Of a stretch of DNA of 64,000 nt, positions 44,149 through 56,387 are shown one piece after another. The DNA is taken from NCBI GenBank assembly GCA_029204045.2, contig CM055068.1:35913345-35977344 (forward strand), written 5' to 3'. Each line of letters begins with the position of its first letter. Within the stretch, counting starts at the first letter, position 1. Origin of the DNA: Tillandsia leiboldiana. Taxonomy: Eukaryota > Streptophyta > Magnoliopsida > Poales > Bromeliaceae. The notes beneath the pieces were generated by a model that did not search any database, was not told the origin of the DNA, and saw only the letters and a list, made by a program, of their open reading frames with translations. A program made the translations under genes and the position numbers.

Positions 44149-45234
44149 GGAGGTAAGATGCTTTTCTTGTGCGAATTTTTTCATACATGCGGTGGATCCA
44201 TTGGTGAGGCCGAGTTCCAGCCTAGCCAGAACATAACAATTTTTCTTCAAAAAATATAAAAATTAAAAATACTTTTATCACTTTCTCAAAATAATTAATT
44301 AATCCTTTTTTTAAGTTACAATCAAACCCCTTGTTTTTTTAAATTTTATTATTTAATAAAAAGAAAACAGGTCAAAATATAATTTAAAAAAAAAAATTCT
44401 TTCTTTTCTACTTTAATCATTAAAAAAATATTATATTAGAAGTGAGATCCTTGTATGTGCACTTCTTTCTGGTATTAATTTTTTTATTATCTTTGTTTAA
44501 TTTTATTTCTGACCATTTTTTTCTTTTTATATTTTTTCCTTACATTCTTTAATTAAAAAAAGAGAGAAAAAGCATTAAAAATAATAATAATAAGTTTCCT
44601 TTCCAAATGCACACCGCGTGGACGTGCATCGAGCCCAGGGCTCTAAGCAGTTCGCTAGTAGACCCGGGAACAAACCAATTTCTTCCCCGGAAAGCCGGGT
44701 CAAGTATGTCCTTCATCCTGTGTGACAGTGAGGTCACAAATGCTAAATGGCTGCAAACTATTGCGTATCTGGCCCGTTGGAACTGTAAAATGAGAGGATC
44801 TCGATTGAAAATTTGCTAGTGCTCCTTGAACAGCTCAATTAACAAGTAATTCTTCTAAAGCTTCAGTCACGCCAAAGAGACTAGACAAATGAGTTGCAAG
44901 GAGTAAAGACACAAGGTACTAGAGATCTGATAAATCATAAAAAAATGCGATAACACAAGCAATTATGAATAGTAGATCCCTTTTGATACATCTTGGAATA
45001 GCGTTGTGAATCAACAAACTTTTACTGGAGAAATCAATGTGGGTTCTTGTCACACCTATTTCAACCAATAACAACTCCATAGTCAAAGTGATCGTGCAAT
45101 ATAACACTACTTAGAACCGTAAATCTACGTTACAGAAGTATCCTGTTGCCAAAACGATCATACCAAATGTGCTCTCTCAACCAGTCGTATGTGAAAGAAG
45201 TTGAAGTTTTTGTGACCTGATTTGTTTCAAGACA
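44149..45234. other. AT-rich region without recognised gene
   Basis: About 1.1 kb of AT-rich DNA with a more complex stretch at 44600-44830. I see no transposon domain and no convincing gene. Part of it would be the 3' untranslated region and downstream flank of the minus-strand gene at 45235. Confidence 0.5.
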
Positions 45235-45695
45235 TTAAGAAAAATCAGAACCTTTGTGTGTCCACCACTTGTGACCACGAGAGCTACGAACACGCTGGAA
45301 CCACCGATCCCACGAAGCATCTTCTGGACCTCTGGTGCTGAAAAAAAGATCAATAAGATCATCAATGCATTACCAACATTTACACAGTGAAAGGAGAAAA
45401 AAAAAACATATACACTAATAATCAACTGTCCAATTTCCTTTTTTCAAAATGTTTCTTTTTTAAAAAAAAGATCATCTGAATTAATGAAAGTTACTACTTA
45501 CACAGGAAGGAGGGGCTCAGGCTTTCCTTCCATGCTTAAGAGAACTCTACAAGCAAAATCAAGAATAAGGTCTTAACTCGTTAGTGCTGAGAATGTCCAT
45601 GAAAATAAAACATCAGGTACACAGAACACCAGATTTGCTTACTCTTTGCATGCAGCAGATGAGGGGTCCATGGTCTCAAGTTCATTTATTTCCTC
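45235..45695 (-). CDS. Last three exons of an unrecognised host gene
   Basis: Minus-strand exons at 45643-45695, 45502-45546 and 45235-45337 are joined by introns with GT-AG ends (donors GTAAGC and GTAAGT, acceptors TTGTAG and TTTCAG). Phases match at both junctions and the product ends at TAA (45235-45237). It reads EEINELETMDPSSAACKE, then VLLSMEGKPEPLLPV, then TRGPEDASWDRWFQRVRSSR and a short Trp-rich tail. Tryptophan- and proline-rich content and clean splice sites argue for a real protein. I do not recognise the family. Upstream exons are not visible; C1 would lie in an intron. Confidence 0.6.
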
Positions 45696-45950
45696 CTACA
45701 TTAAAAGCAGAGAAAAAGAGAAAAAACTTGAAGCTGAGACAGTAATTGGCTCAAATTTGAAGTTATAATCATTGAAGGGAAATATATATTAATTTGGACA
45801 TCTGGAATTATGTGACAAACTCTCATGATGGAAGCTATCTGCCATATAATGCATATCATGAAATCAGTACCGATATTTAGTACTTCAATTTTGTAATAAT
45901 TGTTAGTCTAATCATTTATTTATTTATGTGATTAGCGCTATTGCCGGTTG

Positions 45951-46013
45951 TACTTATACAGGGTTTGGTTTAACACAATCTTTACTTATACAAGGTTTGG
46001 TTTAACACAATTT
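45951..46013. repeat. Two tandem copies of a 31-32-bp unit
   Basis: TACTTATACAGGGTTTGG and TACTTATACAAGGTTTGG units lie in tandem in what is probably the 5' LTR of C1. Confidence 0.7.
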
Positions 46014-46101
46014 GTACTATAAGATTTTTTTTGTAATTGTGTTCATTATATATTTAATGAAAATCCTAGAGGGAGCCTTCACGACTTTACCGAATCTTTC
46101 A

Positions 46102-46114
46102 TGGTATCAGAGCC
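46102..46114 (+). other. Primer binding site of Copia element C1
   Basis: TGGTATCAGAGCC follows TTTCA, the probable LTR end. The LTR start is uncertain, possibly TGTTAGTC at 45901. Confidence 0.8.
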
Positions 46115-46475
46115 ACAAACCCTCTAGGGAAAATCAACAAAGCCGCCATCCTTCTTTCTTCCATTCCTAGTTTTTCTTCTTCCTCTCTATTATCATTCTA
46201 CCACTGCTACAGTATTGCCGCTACATATTTTGCTACAGAACCCAGCTGCAGTATTTTGCTACAGTATGCCGCTCTTTCTTCTCTTTACTAGTAGTGATCC
46301 TGTAGCCGCCTATACTCATCTACGCTCTCAAAACTCTACTACGGTTTTGTAGCCGTTGGATCTGTAGTTATTACTTGCTGGTTTTCTCGAGGGTATTCTA
46401 TCCGCGCTATTTTTTTTTTCCTTTAATTGCTGCTACCGCAAAGTTATTTCTTGTTCCCTTCGTCTTTAATTTTTT

Positions 46476-47490
46476 ATGGCAGCTAATATTTTTTCTCTAC
46501 CTGTGGTGAATTTTAAGACGCTTATTCCTATAGAGCTATCAGACACTACATATTTGGTCTAGAAACAGGTGTTTCTCAACGTGTTGGAAAAGCTTCGAAG
46601 CAGCCTCACACGCTGATGGAATGGATGTTCTACCATCTCAGACGGTAGAGGTCGACAAAAAGCTAGCACCCAATCCTGATTATTTACAATAGGAAAGAGA
46701 AGACACTAAAATCCACTCATGGATCAATGCAACATTATCCCTTTCTATTCTTCATATAGTGATATTTGCCGAAGTCAGCTCATGACGCCTGGATCTTCAT
46801 TGAAAATTACTTCTTTGACAAGACCTATTGCCTTTTCCCTTAAGGCGGAATTGCGTAGCATTAAAAAGAGGTCAATGACTATATTAGAGTATATGCAGGA
46901 GGTCCAATTTATCGAAGACGCACTTCTACCCATTGGGGAAGGTGAGTTCGATCACAATCTTGTGATGACTGTTCTGCTAGGGCTTCTAGAAAAGTATCGC
47001 AGTTTTGTAACTGCATTGAATACTCACGGAACCAAACCGACTTTTGATCAGCTTTCGTACTCTTCTGTTGCAAAAGGAAATAGAGGTGCAACGTCACTCG
47101 AGCCATACTAAATCCTCTTCTGGAGATTCTAGTGCCCTGTATGCAAACCGTGGACAAGGAACTAGGGGAGGCCAAAATAGTAGATCTAGAGGAGGACGAG
47201 GACAGCGAAGCGATCGTCATCGACAGCCAGGGTGTGGACAGTATGGAGAAGCACTGCATCAACATTTTTCACCTACACAACCTGCGTATCCTCGACAATA
47301 CCTACCTATGCCTCGACAACTTCCTCAGCATCGTCCTAAACCAATGATGTTTCGCACTAGGATTCAATATCAAATCTGTGGTAAATTCAACCACACTGCT
47401 CTAAAGTGTAGGCAGAGGTTCAAGTATACCTTTATTGCGGAAGATATATCACAAACTTTTGCTGCCCTGAGCCTTCAAGAGCCTTCTAAG
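46476..47490 (+). pseudogene. C1 gag
   Basis: Starts MAANIFSLPVVNF, followed by a Copia-type gag domain with several stops and frame changes (TAG in place of tryptophan at TYLV-stop). ILEYMQEVQFIEDALLPIGE matches the UBN2 core. A Gly/Arg-rich linker and a zinc knuckle lacking its first cysteine (YQICGKFNHTALKC) end it. Closely similar in layout to the gag of C2. Confidence 0.8.
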
Positions 47491-47699
47491 TGAGAAGGTA
47501 TGGTACCATGACACTAGAGCATCCAATCACATGGCATCGAATGCAGGTATACTTTTTGATTTTAAGCCCTACTTAGGAATAGATAAAATATTTATCGGCA
47601 ATGGTCATTTTCTTCTTATTACTCAAACAGGTGAATCTACTTTGAATATTTCATCCAAATCCTTTCGTCTCAAAAACATTTTTGCTGTTTCTCAGCTTA
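47491..47699 (+). pseudogene. C1 protease start, interrupted by C2
   Basis: The segment WYHDTRASNHMASNAGILF corresponds to the Copia protease site, in which D-S-G or D-T-G is expected; here it reads D-T-R, so the site is damaged. The frame ends at AVSQL, where the LTR of C2 begins. C1 resumes at 53328. Confidence 0.75.
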
Positions 47700-47878
47700 T
47701 GTTAGAATATATTTAGCATGTATATTATTACACTACATATATAGCAGGACCTATATAGTATATTCCAAATATAGTATAAGGTTATATGGTAATGATGGTT
47801 GTTACGTATGCACTTCTTATAATTATATATTCACATCAATAAAACCCTAAAGAGGGTAGCTCTTTTGCCCTTCTTTCA

Positions 47879-47889
47879 TGGTATCAGAG
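47879..47889 (+). other. Primer binding site of C2
   Basis: TGGTATCAGAG follows the LTR end with no spacer. Confidence 0.85.
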
Positions 47890-48288
47890 TAAATCGACCC
47901 TAAACAAGGAATATCGATTCACTGCCATCAACCACCACCAAACCTCGCCTTCTTCCATAGGTGTTATTACTTCTTCTCTTTGTTTCTCCTGTGCCCACCC
48001 GATCTCCCGCTTGTTTTTTTTCTGGTGCTGCTTTGTTCATCTTGGGCCTCTCGACCTCCCTAATTCTTCCTTAGTGCCGCTCGGCCTCTCTGCTAGTTTA
48101 TTGGTGCCGTTCGACCTCTCTGCTGATTCCTTGGTGCCACTTGACCTCTATGCTGCTTCCTTGGTGTTGATCAGTTCCTATTGTGCCGCTCAGTACATCT
48201 TGGTCTTGCTTAACTCTAGAGATATTACATTCATCTGATGGTAACTTGTGACCTTTTCCTTTCCTCTTGTGATGGGTATTCTCTTCTG

Positions 48289-51200
48289 ATGGCAAACATG
48301 CCTTCATCAACCTCTACTCTCCCAATCATTAAAATCAAAACTCTTGTGCCATTAGAACTCACAGAGACCACATATTTAGTGTGGAAATAGGTTTTTCTTA
48401 ATGTTTTAGAGAGTTGATGTTGCCTCACATGCGACCGGGACCAGTATTATTCCTCAAACTATGAAAGCTGCTTATGAGAAATTATGAATTCTAAGTATTA
48501 AACCAGAAGAAGACGGACACCACTATATTATTCTGGATTAATGCTACGCTATTCCATAGTATTCTACAATTGGTCATATCCAACTCACCAAAAACAACTC
48601 GTGATGCGTGAAAAATCATTAAGGCATACTTCCTTGATAAAGCTGCCTCAACGGCCTTTTCTCTGAAATTTGAGTAACAAAATATCAAAAAGTGATCAAT
48701 AGGGATGAGTGTCTATATGCAAAAAGTTCAACCGATAGGTGATACCCTTCAAGCAATTGGTGAATCTGAGTCTAATCATAATTTGGTCATGACTGTTCTT
48801 TTGGGGCTACCAGAGGACTAGAGGTTTTGTAAGCGCTCTTAATACGCACAGGACAGCCTACATTCGAACAGCTTTGCCCACTCCCTATGCAAAAAGAAAC
48901 TGAGATTCAACGTCGTGCTATCTTGATGACACCACCTATTCCTTCCACCACTGATGATGAAGCCTTCTTATGCAAATCGTGGTCAAGGCAACTGTGGAGG
49001 CTGTGGAAGTAGATACCGCAAAGGCCGAGGATAGCGTGGCAAACAAAACTCTAATCCTGGTCGTGGATCTTATGGAGCATATCCACATTCTCAACCTAGT
49101 CATAACCAATTTAACCAACAGTTGATTGTTTCTCAATCTAGCATAGTGTCAAATATGTGGAAAATTTAATCATTCAGTCCTTCAATGTAGGCATCATTTC
49201 AATCATTCCTTCGTTACAGATGATATCCCACAAACTTTCATAGCCATAAGCCTGGTGAGGAGGTTTGGTACCGAGACACTGAAGCATCCAATCATATGAC
49301 TGCTAATCCTGGTATTTCTCATCTTCTAAACCTTATACTGGGCAAGATAAGATTCTAGTTGATAATGAAAATTTGCTAAATATTACTCCAATAGGTGAAA
49401 TACAATTGAAAACTTCTTCCACTTCCTTTGCTCTCAAGAATGTTCTTGTTGTTCTTTTTATTAAACAAAATTGAATTTTTGTTCGTCAATTTTGTTATGA
49501 TAACAATTCTCTTTTTGAATTTGACTCATCTAGTTTTGCTGTGAAGGACAAGGAAATGGGGAAGGAGCTTCTCATATGCCGTAGTTCAGGCACTTCACTT
49601 TATCCTATTTCTTCTCGAGTTGCAAGTGTAGGGAATAAGCAACAATTAGCTTTTGTTGCATTTAGATTTAGTGGAGATATTTGGCATAGACATTTAGGTC
49701 ATCCTAGTTTATCTGTTCTTTCAAAGTTTCTTAAAGCAAATAATGTTATTTCTTATAGTAGTTTTTAAACAAATTTATCTATCTACAATGCTTGCCACAT
49801 GGGGAAAACATGTCAAACTGTCTTTTATTGATTATGAATCAAAATTTGTTTTTCTTTTTCAACTTGTTCATTCAAATGTATGACAGTCTCCCGTTCCTTC
49901 GGTCTGTAGATATAAATATTATATAATTTTTGTGGATGATTATTCTTGATATTCTTGGCTTTATCTTTTAAAATTTAAACATGAGGCTTTTGAAAAGTTT
50001 TTAGAGTTCAAGGCGATGGTCGAAAATATTTTTTATCGAAAATCCAACACTTTTCAATCCGACAATGGTAGAGAGTATGTGAATGAAAAATTTTCTACTT
50101 TATTCTTACAGAATGAGTCTATTCATAGGTTCTCTTATCCTCATACACCACAACAAAATGTAGTATAGAGAAAACATAGACATTTAGCTAACATCATGAG
50201 AATTCTTCTTCAAGCTTCCCTGCCTCCTTGGTTTTGGGCTGACGCTCCTCAAACTGTTGTTTTGTTTTGCCAACCACACTTTTTCACTTACTGTTTGAAT
50301 AGAGAAATCGCCATACGATATTTTGCATGGTTGTGTTCCCTCTGACTAGCAACTTGTTAAGGTGTTTGAATGTCTGTGTTATCCCAACTTGCAAGATGTT
50401 GCTGATCATAAGCTCTCTCCCCGATCCCTTCCTTGTGTAATCTTGGGGTTGTCGGATAGGCACAAAGGTTTTCGGTGCCTCCATCCGAGAATTAGTAAAA
50501 CCTTCATTTCTCGACCTGTTATCTTTGTTGAAACAGTTTTTTCTTTTTCCTGTCTTTCAAAATTTTCTAACTCTTGAGTGTCTGTGAATTCAAACTTTCA
50601 ACTGTTTCAAGACTCTCTCTAATCCTCCCTTACTGGGTGCGAGTCTGCCTTTTATTGATGCCATCTCTGGCTTCAGTTTCATGCGTTCCACCACTACCGA
50701 TAGTCCTAATGCTTCCTTGTACCAATCACCTTTGCCAGCCCGTTTCGCCACCATCTGGATACTTACCCCAATTTCCTACCAACTTGAACTCTAATGCTGC
50801 ATAGATTAGAGAAGAGAATGATACCTCTGCTGTTGGACACCAAGAGTTCCATGTTTATACCCAACGACACCTCTCCAGGACTGTTGCACCCAATCGTCCT
50901 ACCGAACTTGCTTCACCACCATATGATCCTTCAGCCTCCACTCATATAGATTCAGTCCCACCCACCTCGTCCTCTACCTTATCTAATTCACCTACCACTC
51001 TACCCATCCCTTCTTACATACATCCTATGGTCACTTGATTCATGACAAAGGATTTGACTACGTCTACATCGCTCCTAACTTCTAAAGAGTCTTTACTTCC
51101 TAATGAGCCTAACTTTTTTGCTGAGGCTTTTCAAGCTGCAGGTTGGTGTGCAACTATAACCGAGGAGTTTCATGCCCTATTAAAAATTCTACTTGAGATT

Positions 51201-52600
51201 AATTCCTTCTCCACCAACAATCAATCTTATTGGCTGTAAGTGGGTATACAAGATCAAACAAAAGGCAGATAGTTCTCTTGAGCGTCTCAAAACTCGGCTG
51301 GTAGGTCATGGCTACAAGCAACGACAGGGTGTTGACTTTGACGAAACGTTTGCTCCAGTTGTTAAGCTAACTACTATTTGTACTGTTCTTTACGCTGCTT
51401 TCTCTTCTGGGTGGACATTTCGACAGCTTGATGTGAAGAATGCATTCTTTCATTAGTCTCTCTCTGAGGAGATTTATATGAAACAATCGGCTGGCTTTTT
51501 ATTTCCTTCCTTCCCTAATCATGTATGTCGACTAAAGAAGGCAATCTATGGACTCAAGCAGGTACTTCAAGCTTAGTTTCAGTGTTTTACCTCTTTTCTT
51601 TCAAAGACTGGTTTTATTTGCAGCACTGCAGATCTCTCGATGTTTACTTGCCACTCACCTTCTGAAACTCTCATTCTTCTCCTGTATATTGATGATATTA
51701 TTGTCACTAGGAGTTCTTCTCGTGTTGCGTCTCTTATCAATACTTTACAATAGGAATTTGTGATAAAGGACTTAGGGCCTTTACATTATTTTTTTGGGCA
51801 TTGAAGTCGCGTGCTCGCCTTTTGGCCTTTATCTGACTCAAATAGAAATATGCGCATCGACGACTTGAGCGTCATGGTTTTCTTGCTAGTAAGCCGGTTT
51901 CTGCTCTTCTTTTTCCTACTGTTTGCCTCGTCTCATGAAGGGCGACCTCTTGATGATCCCTACATCTATCGTCGGATGGTTGATGTGTTACCATATCTAA
52001 CTTTCACACGGCCGGATATCTCCTATGCTGTCAATGCAGTTACTCAGTATCTTCATGCGCCTCGCAAGCCTCACATGCAAGCTGTCAAACGGCTTCATTA
52101 TATTCGCAGGACACTATCTTATGGCATTCCTATCTCCCACTCTAATAATCTCTCGCTCGTTTCCTTCTCTGATGCTGATTGGATTTGTTGCCCAGATACA
52201 CACTGATCCACTTCCGGATATTGTATCTTTCTTGGACCTAATCTTATTTCGTGGTCGGCCAAGAAGCAACCTACTATTTCTCGCTCTAGTACTGAAGCAG
52301 AGTATCACTCTGTAGCATACACGCTTGCTGAGACCATTTGGATTCGATGTATCCTTCATGATCTTGGAATGCCTCTCTGGCGATCTATTTGTATCTATTA
52401 CGACAATATTAGCACCACGTATCTTGCTGTCAATCCTATTTTACATGCTCGTACGAAGCACGATGAGCTTGATCATCATTTTTTGAGGGAGAAAGTTTAG
52501 TTGAGTGACTTGGATTTAGTCCATATCTCTTCTGATAAACAACTAGTTGACATCTTCACCAAGCCCTTGTCCACTTCTCTATTTTTAACCTTCTGAACCG
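48289..52600 (+). pseudogene. C2 gag-pol, heavily decayed
   Basis: In Copia order: gag (MANMPSSTSTLPIIKIKTLV), a degraded zinc knuckle and protease (DTEASNHMTANPGIS). The pre-integrase domain follows (IWHRHLGHPSLSVLSKFLKA, 49677-49740). Integrase core pieces are FQSDNGREYVNEKFS and PHTPQQN near 50050-50160. Reverse transcriptase runs from WVYKIKQKADSSLERLK to YIDDIIVTRS near 51700. RNase H has STEAEYHSVAYTLAE near 52300 and TKHDELDHHFLRE near 52470. Many stops and frame shifts are present. Integrase before reverse transcriptase confirms Copia. Confidence 0.88.
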
Positions 52601-52644
52601 ATCTTCACATCATTGTAAAGAATGCTCAGCTCACGGGGGAATGT

Positions 52645-53145
52645 TCTGACGCCTCAATAGTCCTACATTGAATAATATGGGAGAGTGTGATGGGCTTATA
52701 AGTGACACACACACTAGTAACAATAACTGGGCTCAAGCATTTGGCCCATCAAGTTATTATTATTAGTAGGCCAGGTCGTTACAGTTGGTATCAAAGCCAA
52801 TCACCAGCGGGAAGTATGTGATGAGTCTCGACTGAGCTAAGGTCTGAATGACAAGGCTAAACCAGGGTCTGGGAATGGCAGGCTATGTTAGGGTCTAAAT
52901 GACAAGGCGAACTAGGCAAGTCTCACATTGCCTGGATCTTGGACTCTGTGTGATGGGCTGACGAGGACGTCAGGACCTAAACGGGGAGAGTCTGTGACAC
53001 CCCAATAGTCCTACATTAGATAATGTGGGAGAGTATGATGGGCTTCTAAGTGAAGACACACTAGTAATAATAACACGGCTAAAGCATTTTGGATCGGTAG
53101 TTTGGGCCCATCGAGTTATTTTTGCTAGTGTGACAGGTCGTTATA
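52645..53145 (+). mobile_element. TRIM inserted in C2
   Basis: A 501-bp non-coding miniature LTR retrotransposon. LTRs are at 52645-52783 and 52993-53145, a primer site TGGTATCAAAGCC at 52786-52798 and a purine tract AACGGGGAGAGTC at 52980-52992. The target duplication AATGT is at 52640-52644 and 53146-53150. LTRs start T(C/G)TGACRCC and contain CAATAGTCCTACATT. Unlike Cassandra there is no 5S sequence. Its LTRs differ by several indels, so it is older. Confidence 0.85.
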
Positions 53146-53327
53146 AATGTTAGAATATATTTAGCATATATATATATTACATTACATATATAGCTGGACC
53201 TATATAGTATATTCCAAATATAACATAAGGTTATATGGTAATGATGGTTGCCATGCATACATTTCTTGTTATTATATATTCACATCAATGAAACCCTAAA
53301 CGAGGTAGCTCTTTTGCCCTTCTTTTA

Positions 53328-54537
53328 ACTTCAGAAAAACTTGTCCTTTGTTCGAAAATTTTGTACTAATCATAACTCTTTCGAATTTGATTCAGTTGGT
53401 TTTGTGTAAAGGACAAGGAAATAGGGAATGAGCTCCTTCAATACCATAGTTTAGAAACTTCATTTTATCCATTGTCATCAACAATTGTAAGTATTAGAAA
53501 TAAAAACAGAGGTGCTTTGGTTGCCTCAAAAGTTACTAATGGCGACTTATGGCATAAAAGATTAGGGCATCCAAGTTTAGATGTTATATTCAAATTTGTT
53601 AAGGACAACAATTTGTTAGGGGAGTTTGAAGTTAAAGATTTCTCATTGCAATTCTTTTAATGTCAGTAAACATGTTAAACTTATATTTAATAAATCACAA
53701 TCTCAGTTTGTTTGTCCCTATTATTTAATTCATTCTGATATTTGGCAATCACCTATTTCTTTTATCTCTAGTTATAAATATTAAATTGCTTTCGTTGATG
53801 ATTTTACTCGTTATTCATGGATATATCTTTTAAAACATAAACATGAGATTTTTGATAAATTTGTTGAAGTTAAGGCTATGATTGAAAATATTTCTAATAA
53901 GAAAATTAAGTTTTTCAAATTTGATGAAGGAAAAGAATTTGTCAATGAGAAATTTTCATCTCATTTTCGTCAAACTGGTATTATTCGTCATATTTCTTGC
54001 CCTCACACACCACAACAAAATGTAGCTAAGTGCAAACATAGACATTTGATAAATGTAGTAAAAACCATTCTTTTTCATTCTTGTATGCCTCCTCGTTTTT
54101 GGGGAGATGCCCTAATGCAAGATGTTTTTCTTTCTAATTGCTTGCCCTCTCATACTGTTCTTAAAGGGAAGTCGCCATATCAACTTTTATATGGTCTTAA
54201 TCCTACAAACTTGCAACTTGTGAGAGTTTTCATATGCTTGCGTTATCCCGACTTACAGGACAATGCGAGTCACAGACTCTTCCCTCGTTCCCTACTACCT
54301 TGTGTCTACCTTGGCATTTCCGACAAATACAAGGGCTTCAGATGTTTCTATCCACATAGGTTTTTATCCCTCGCATGTTACTTAATAGTGTTTTTTTCTT
54401 TTTCTTGCCTTGCTAAATTCTTTCAAACTAATAGCTCTAATTTTCAAATGTTTCAAGATTTTCTTTCTAACCCTCCTTTATTTGGGAGTGATCCTTCAAC
54501 ACTTGAGGCCATTGCAAGTTTTAACTTTCTTCACTGT
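53328..54537 (+). pseudogene. C1 pre-integrase and integrase
   Basis: C1 continues after C2: pre-integrase LWHKRLGHPSLDVIFKFVKD, then integrase pieces IRHISCPHTPQQNVAK and LLYGLNPTNLQLVRVF, and ISDKYKGFRCFYPH. Similarity stops near 54537, before any reverse transcriptase. The rest of C1 is missing, and LTR-like DNA begins. Stops and a lost DNG acidic pair (FDEGKEF) mark it as dead. Confidence 0.82.
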
Positions 54538-54874
54538 AGTGAACCGAACTTCTACGAAATAGTGGATTTCTGGTGGAACACAGTTCAGAGAGCTATCCAT
54601 GTGGTCCAAGTGAAGTTTCGAGTGAATCCAAGTGCACTGGCACAAACTTGTCTCGAAAACGAACTCGGGACGATTAGGAGAAAATTGGGAGGAAATGAGA
54701 ATTTTATTGGAAAAATTGTAATTCACCAATATAGGAAGGTTTTGGAAGTGTTCAATATGAGGAGTTTCGGTTGTGTTGGGTTTTATTTGGAGAGAAAACG
54801 GAACTAAAATCAAAGTCCCGGAATGAAAATTAGTACAAAATAACAATGCTGGAAAACATTATTCACTGTACCAG

Positions 54875-55027
54875 GGACCGGTCCTTGGAGGGAAGGTCCG
54901 ATCTATGTTACTGTAGCAGCGGGCTGAAGGTTCGAGGACCGGTCCGTGGAAGGAAAGTCCGGTCCGTGGCTGTGTGAACCCTGAAGATGAGCTTCAGGGA
55001 CCGATCCGTGGAAGGGAAGACCGGTCC
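54875..55027. repeat. Three pairs of GGACCGGTCC-like decamers
   Basis: Decamers start at 54875, 54895, 54936, 54956, 54998 and 55018. Within-pair spacing is 20, 20 and 20 bp and between-pair 41-42 bp. The last starts 69 bp before a TATA-like sequence. Same layout as in the TR-GAG LTRs, with a different decamer and otherwise unrelated sequence. Confidence 0.8.
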
Positions 55028-55086
55028 CTCTGAACCCGAAATGCCCAATGAGTGGCATTTATGTGATTTTGGTAGTGGAGGGTCTC

Positions 55087-55095
55087 TTTAAAAAG
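55087..55095 (+). promoter_or_regulatory. TATA-like box
   Basis: TTTAAAAAG just downstream of the decamer pairs. Weaker match than the CTATAAATAG boxes elsewhere. Confidence 0.45.
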
Positions 55096-55799
55096 AGAAC
55101 TTGTGCCCTTTTCTCTTTGTATACCCACACGACACGCGCAGTAAGAGAGAGAGGGAAGGGCTCTCTTCCTCTCCCTCAACCGTCTCTCTCTCTCTCTAGG
55201 AGCTCTCCAATGGTGGATAAAGCTTGGAGAAAAGCATATAGGAGTGGAAAGCAAGCTCTTGTGCAAGAAAAGGCTCGAAAAGCTTGGAGTTTGAGGTGAG
55301 ACTTTGAGATAAAAGTCAAAGGTTTTTGTTAAATCCTTTAAAGTTGATATTCTTAAGTTCCCTGGAGGTTTCTACGCCTATTTAATCAAATATTCTCCAT
55401 AAATTTCAAAGTATTTTGGGTGAAATTAGAAACCTAGAACACAAAAGGGGGTTTTTGGATTTCAAAGTTTTAAAACCAAACTGACCTTGTAAATCTCTAA
55501 TTGAAGGCTAGAGAAGTGCACCTAACAACTTTGATTTGGGAAACGACAGTGCCTCAGTGGCCAATTGAAGAAAACAAGCCAAAATTGAAGAAATTCCATT
55601 TGTTAGTGTCGTAGCGCACCGAAACGATGTCGGGAGCCTAATTGCAAGTGACTGCAAGCAAGTAGGAGTAAATCATGGTGGGGAATACTATCGAAATTGT
55701 TTGATCTCCCTTTTGTCAAAAGTCTCTTTAACTCGTGCATATATATATGTATAAGAGCAAAATGTAAGCTAAAGAGAATTTAGTCACATGTTAGGAGAT

Positions 55800-56240
55800 C
55801 AAGTAAATTGAAATGGTTCATGAGCATTGGACCTAAGTGAAAATAGGGTATAGCCTTTACAAGTAAAGTGAAAAGCTAGTGAGCATGCATGTAAGACTAT
55901 AAGTCTAATATGAAACTAAAAAATGGGTTAAAAGAATGGCATTTAAACTTAGGTTAAAACCTAAGGTGAAAACATATAAGACTATAGGTCTAATGGGAAC
56001 CTAAAATATAAGTTGATTGAGTGGCATTTAACTTAGGTCAAAACCTAAGGAAAACTAGTGACATGTGAACTCTAAGTTTAATATAAACTAGAGAACAAGT
56101 TGCACGTGTAGGCGTGTGATCAAGTGAACTTTAAAAAATGTCAAGTGAAGTGTGGCATTCATCTAGGTTGGAACCTAAGTAAAGCTAGTGGTATATACTC
56201 GAGTCTAAATTTAAGCTAGAGGGCAATGGGAAAGTATTGA
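55800..56240. repeat. Degenerate tandem repeat, about 100-bp units
   Basis: Roughly four diverged units share AAGACTATAAGTCTAAT, GGCATTTAAACTTAGG and AACCTAAG motifs in the same order. Non-coding. Confidence 0.65.
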
Positions 56241-56387
56241 GCATGAAACCCTAGAAGTCATGAAACTTGGGTGAGACAGTGACCAAGGTTGCGACATTCC
56301 GGAATGGTCAAGTGGGAGATGTCAATCAGTACTTGACTCCCAGTATAGTGGCGGGAGATATCGGTCAGCCCTCAACTCCCGATACAG

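Larger units (their letters stand above)
47700..53327 (+). mobile_element. Copia element C2 nested in C1
   Basis: It has a 179-bp 5' LTR (47700-47878), a primer site directly after it, all Copia domains in order and a 180-bp 3' LTR (53148-53327) about 90% alike. LTRs start TGTTAGAATATATTTAGCAT; the 3' LTR end has changed from CA to TA. It sits between the protease and integrase parts of C1. A clear 5-bp target duplication is not visible. A TRIM lies inside it at 52645-53145. Confidence 0.88.

Noticed and set aside
47695..53335. Target duplication for C2
   Set aside because: The five bases on the two sides (GCTTA and ACTTC) do not match; the right LTR end appears mutated, so I do not claim one.
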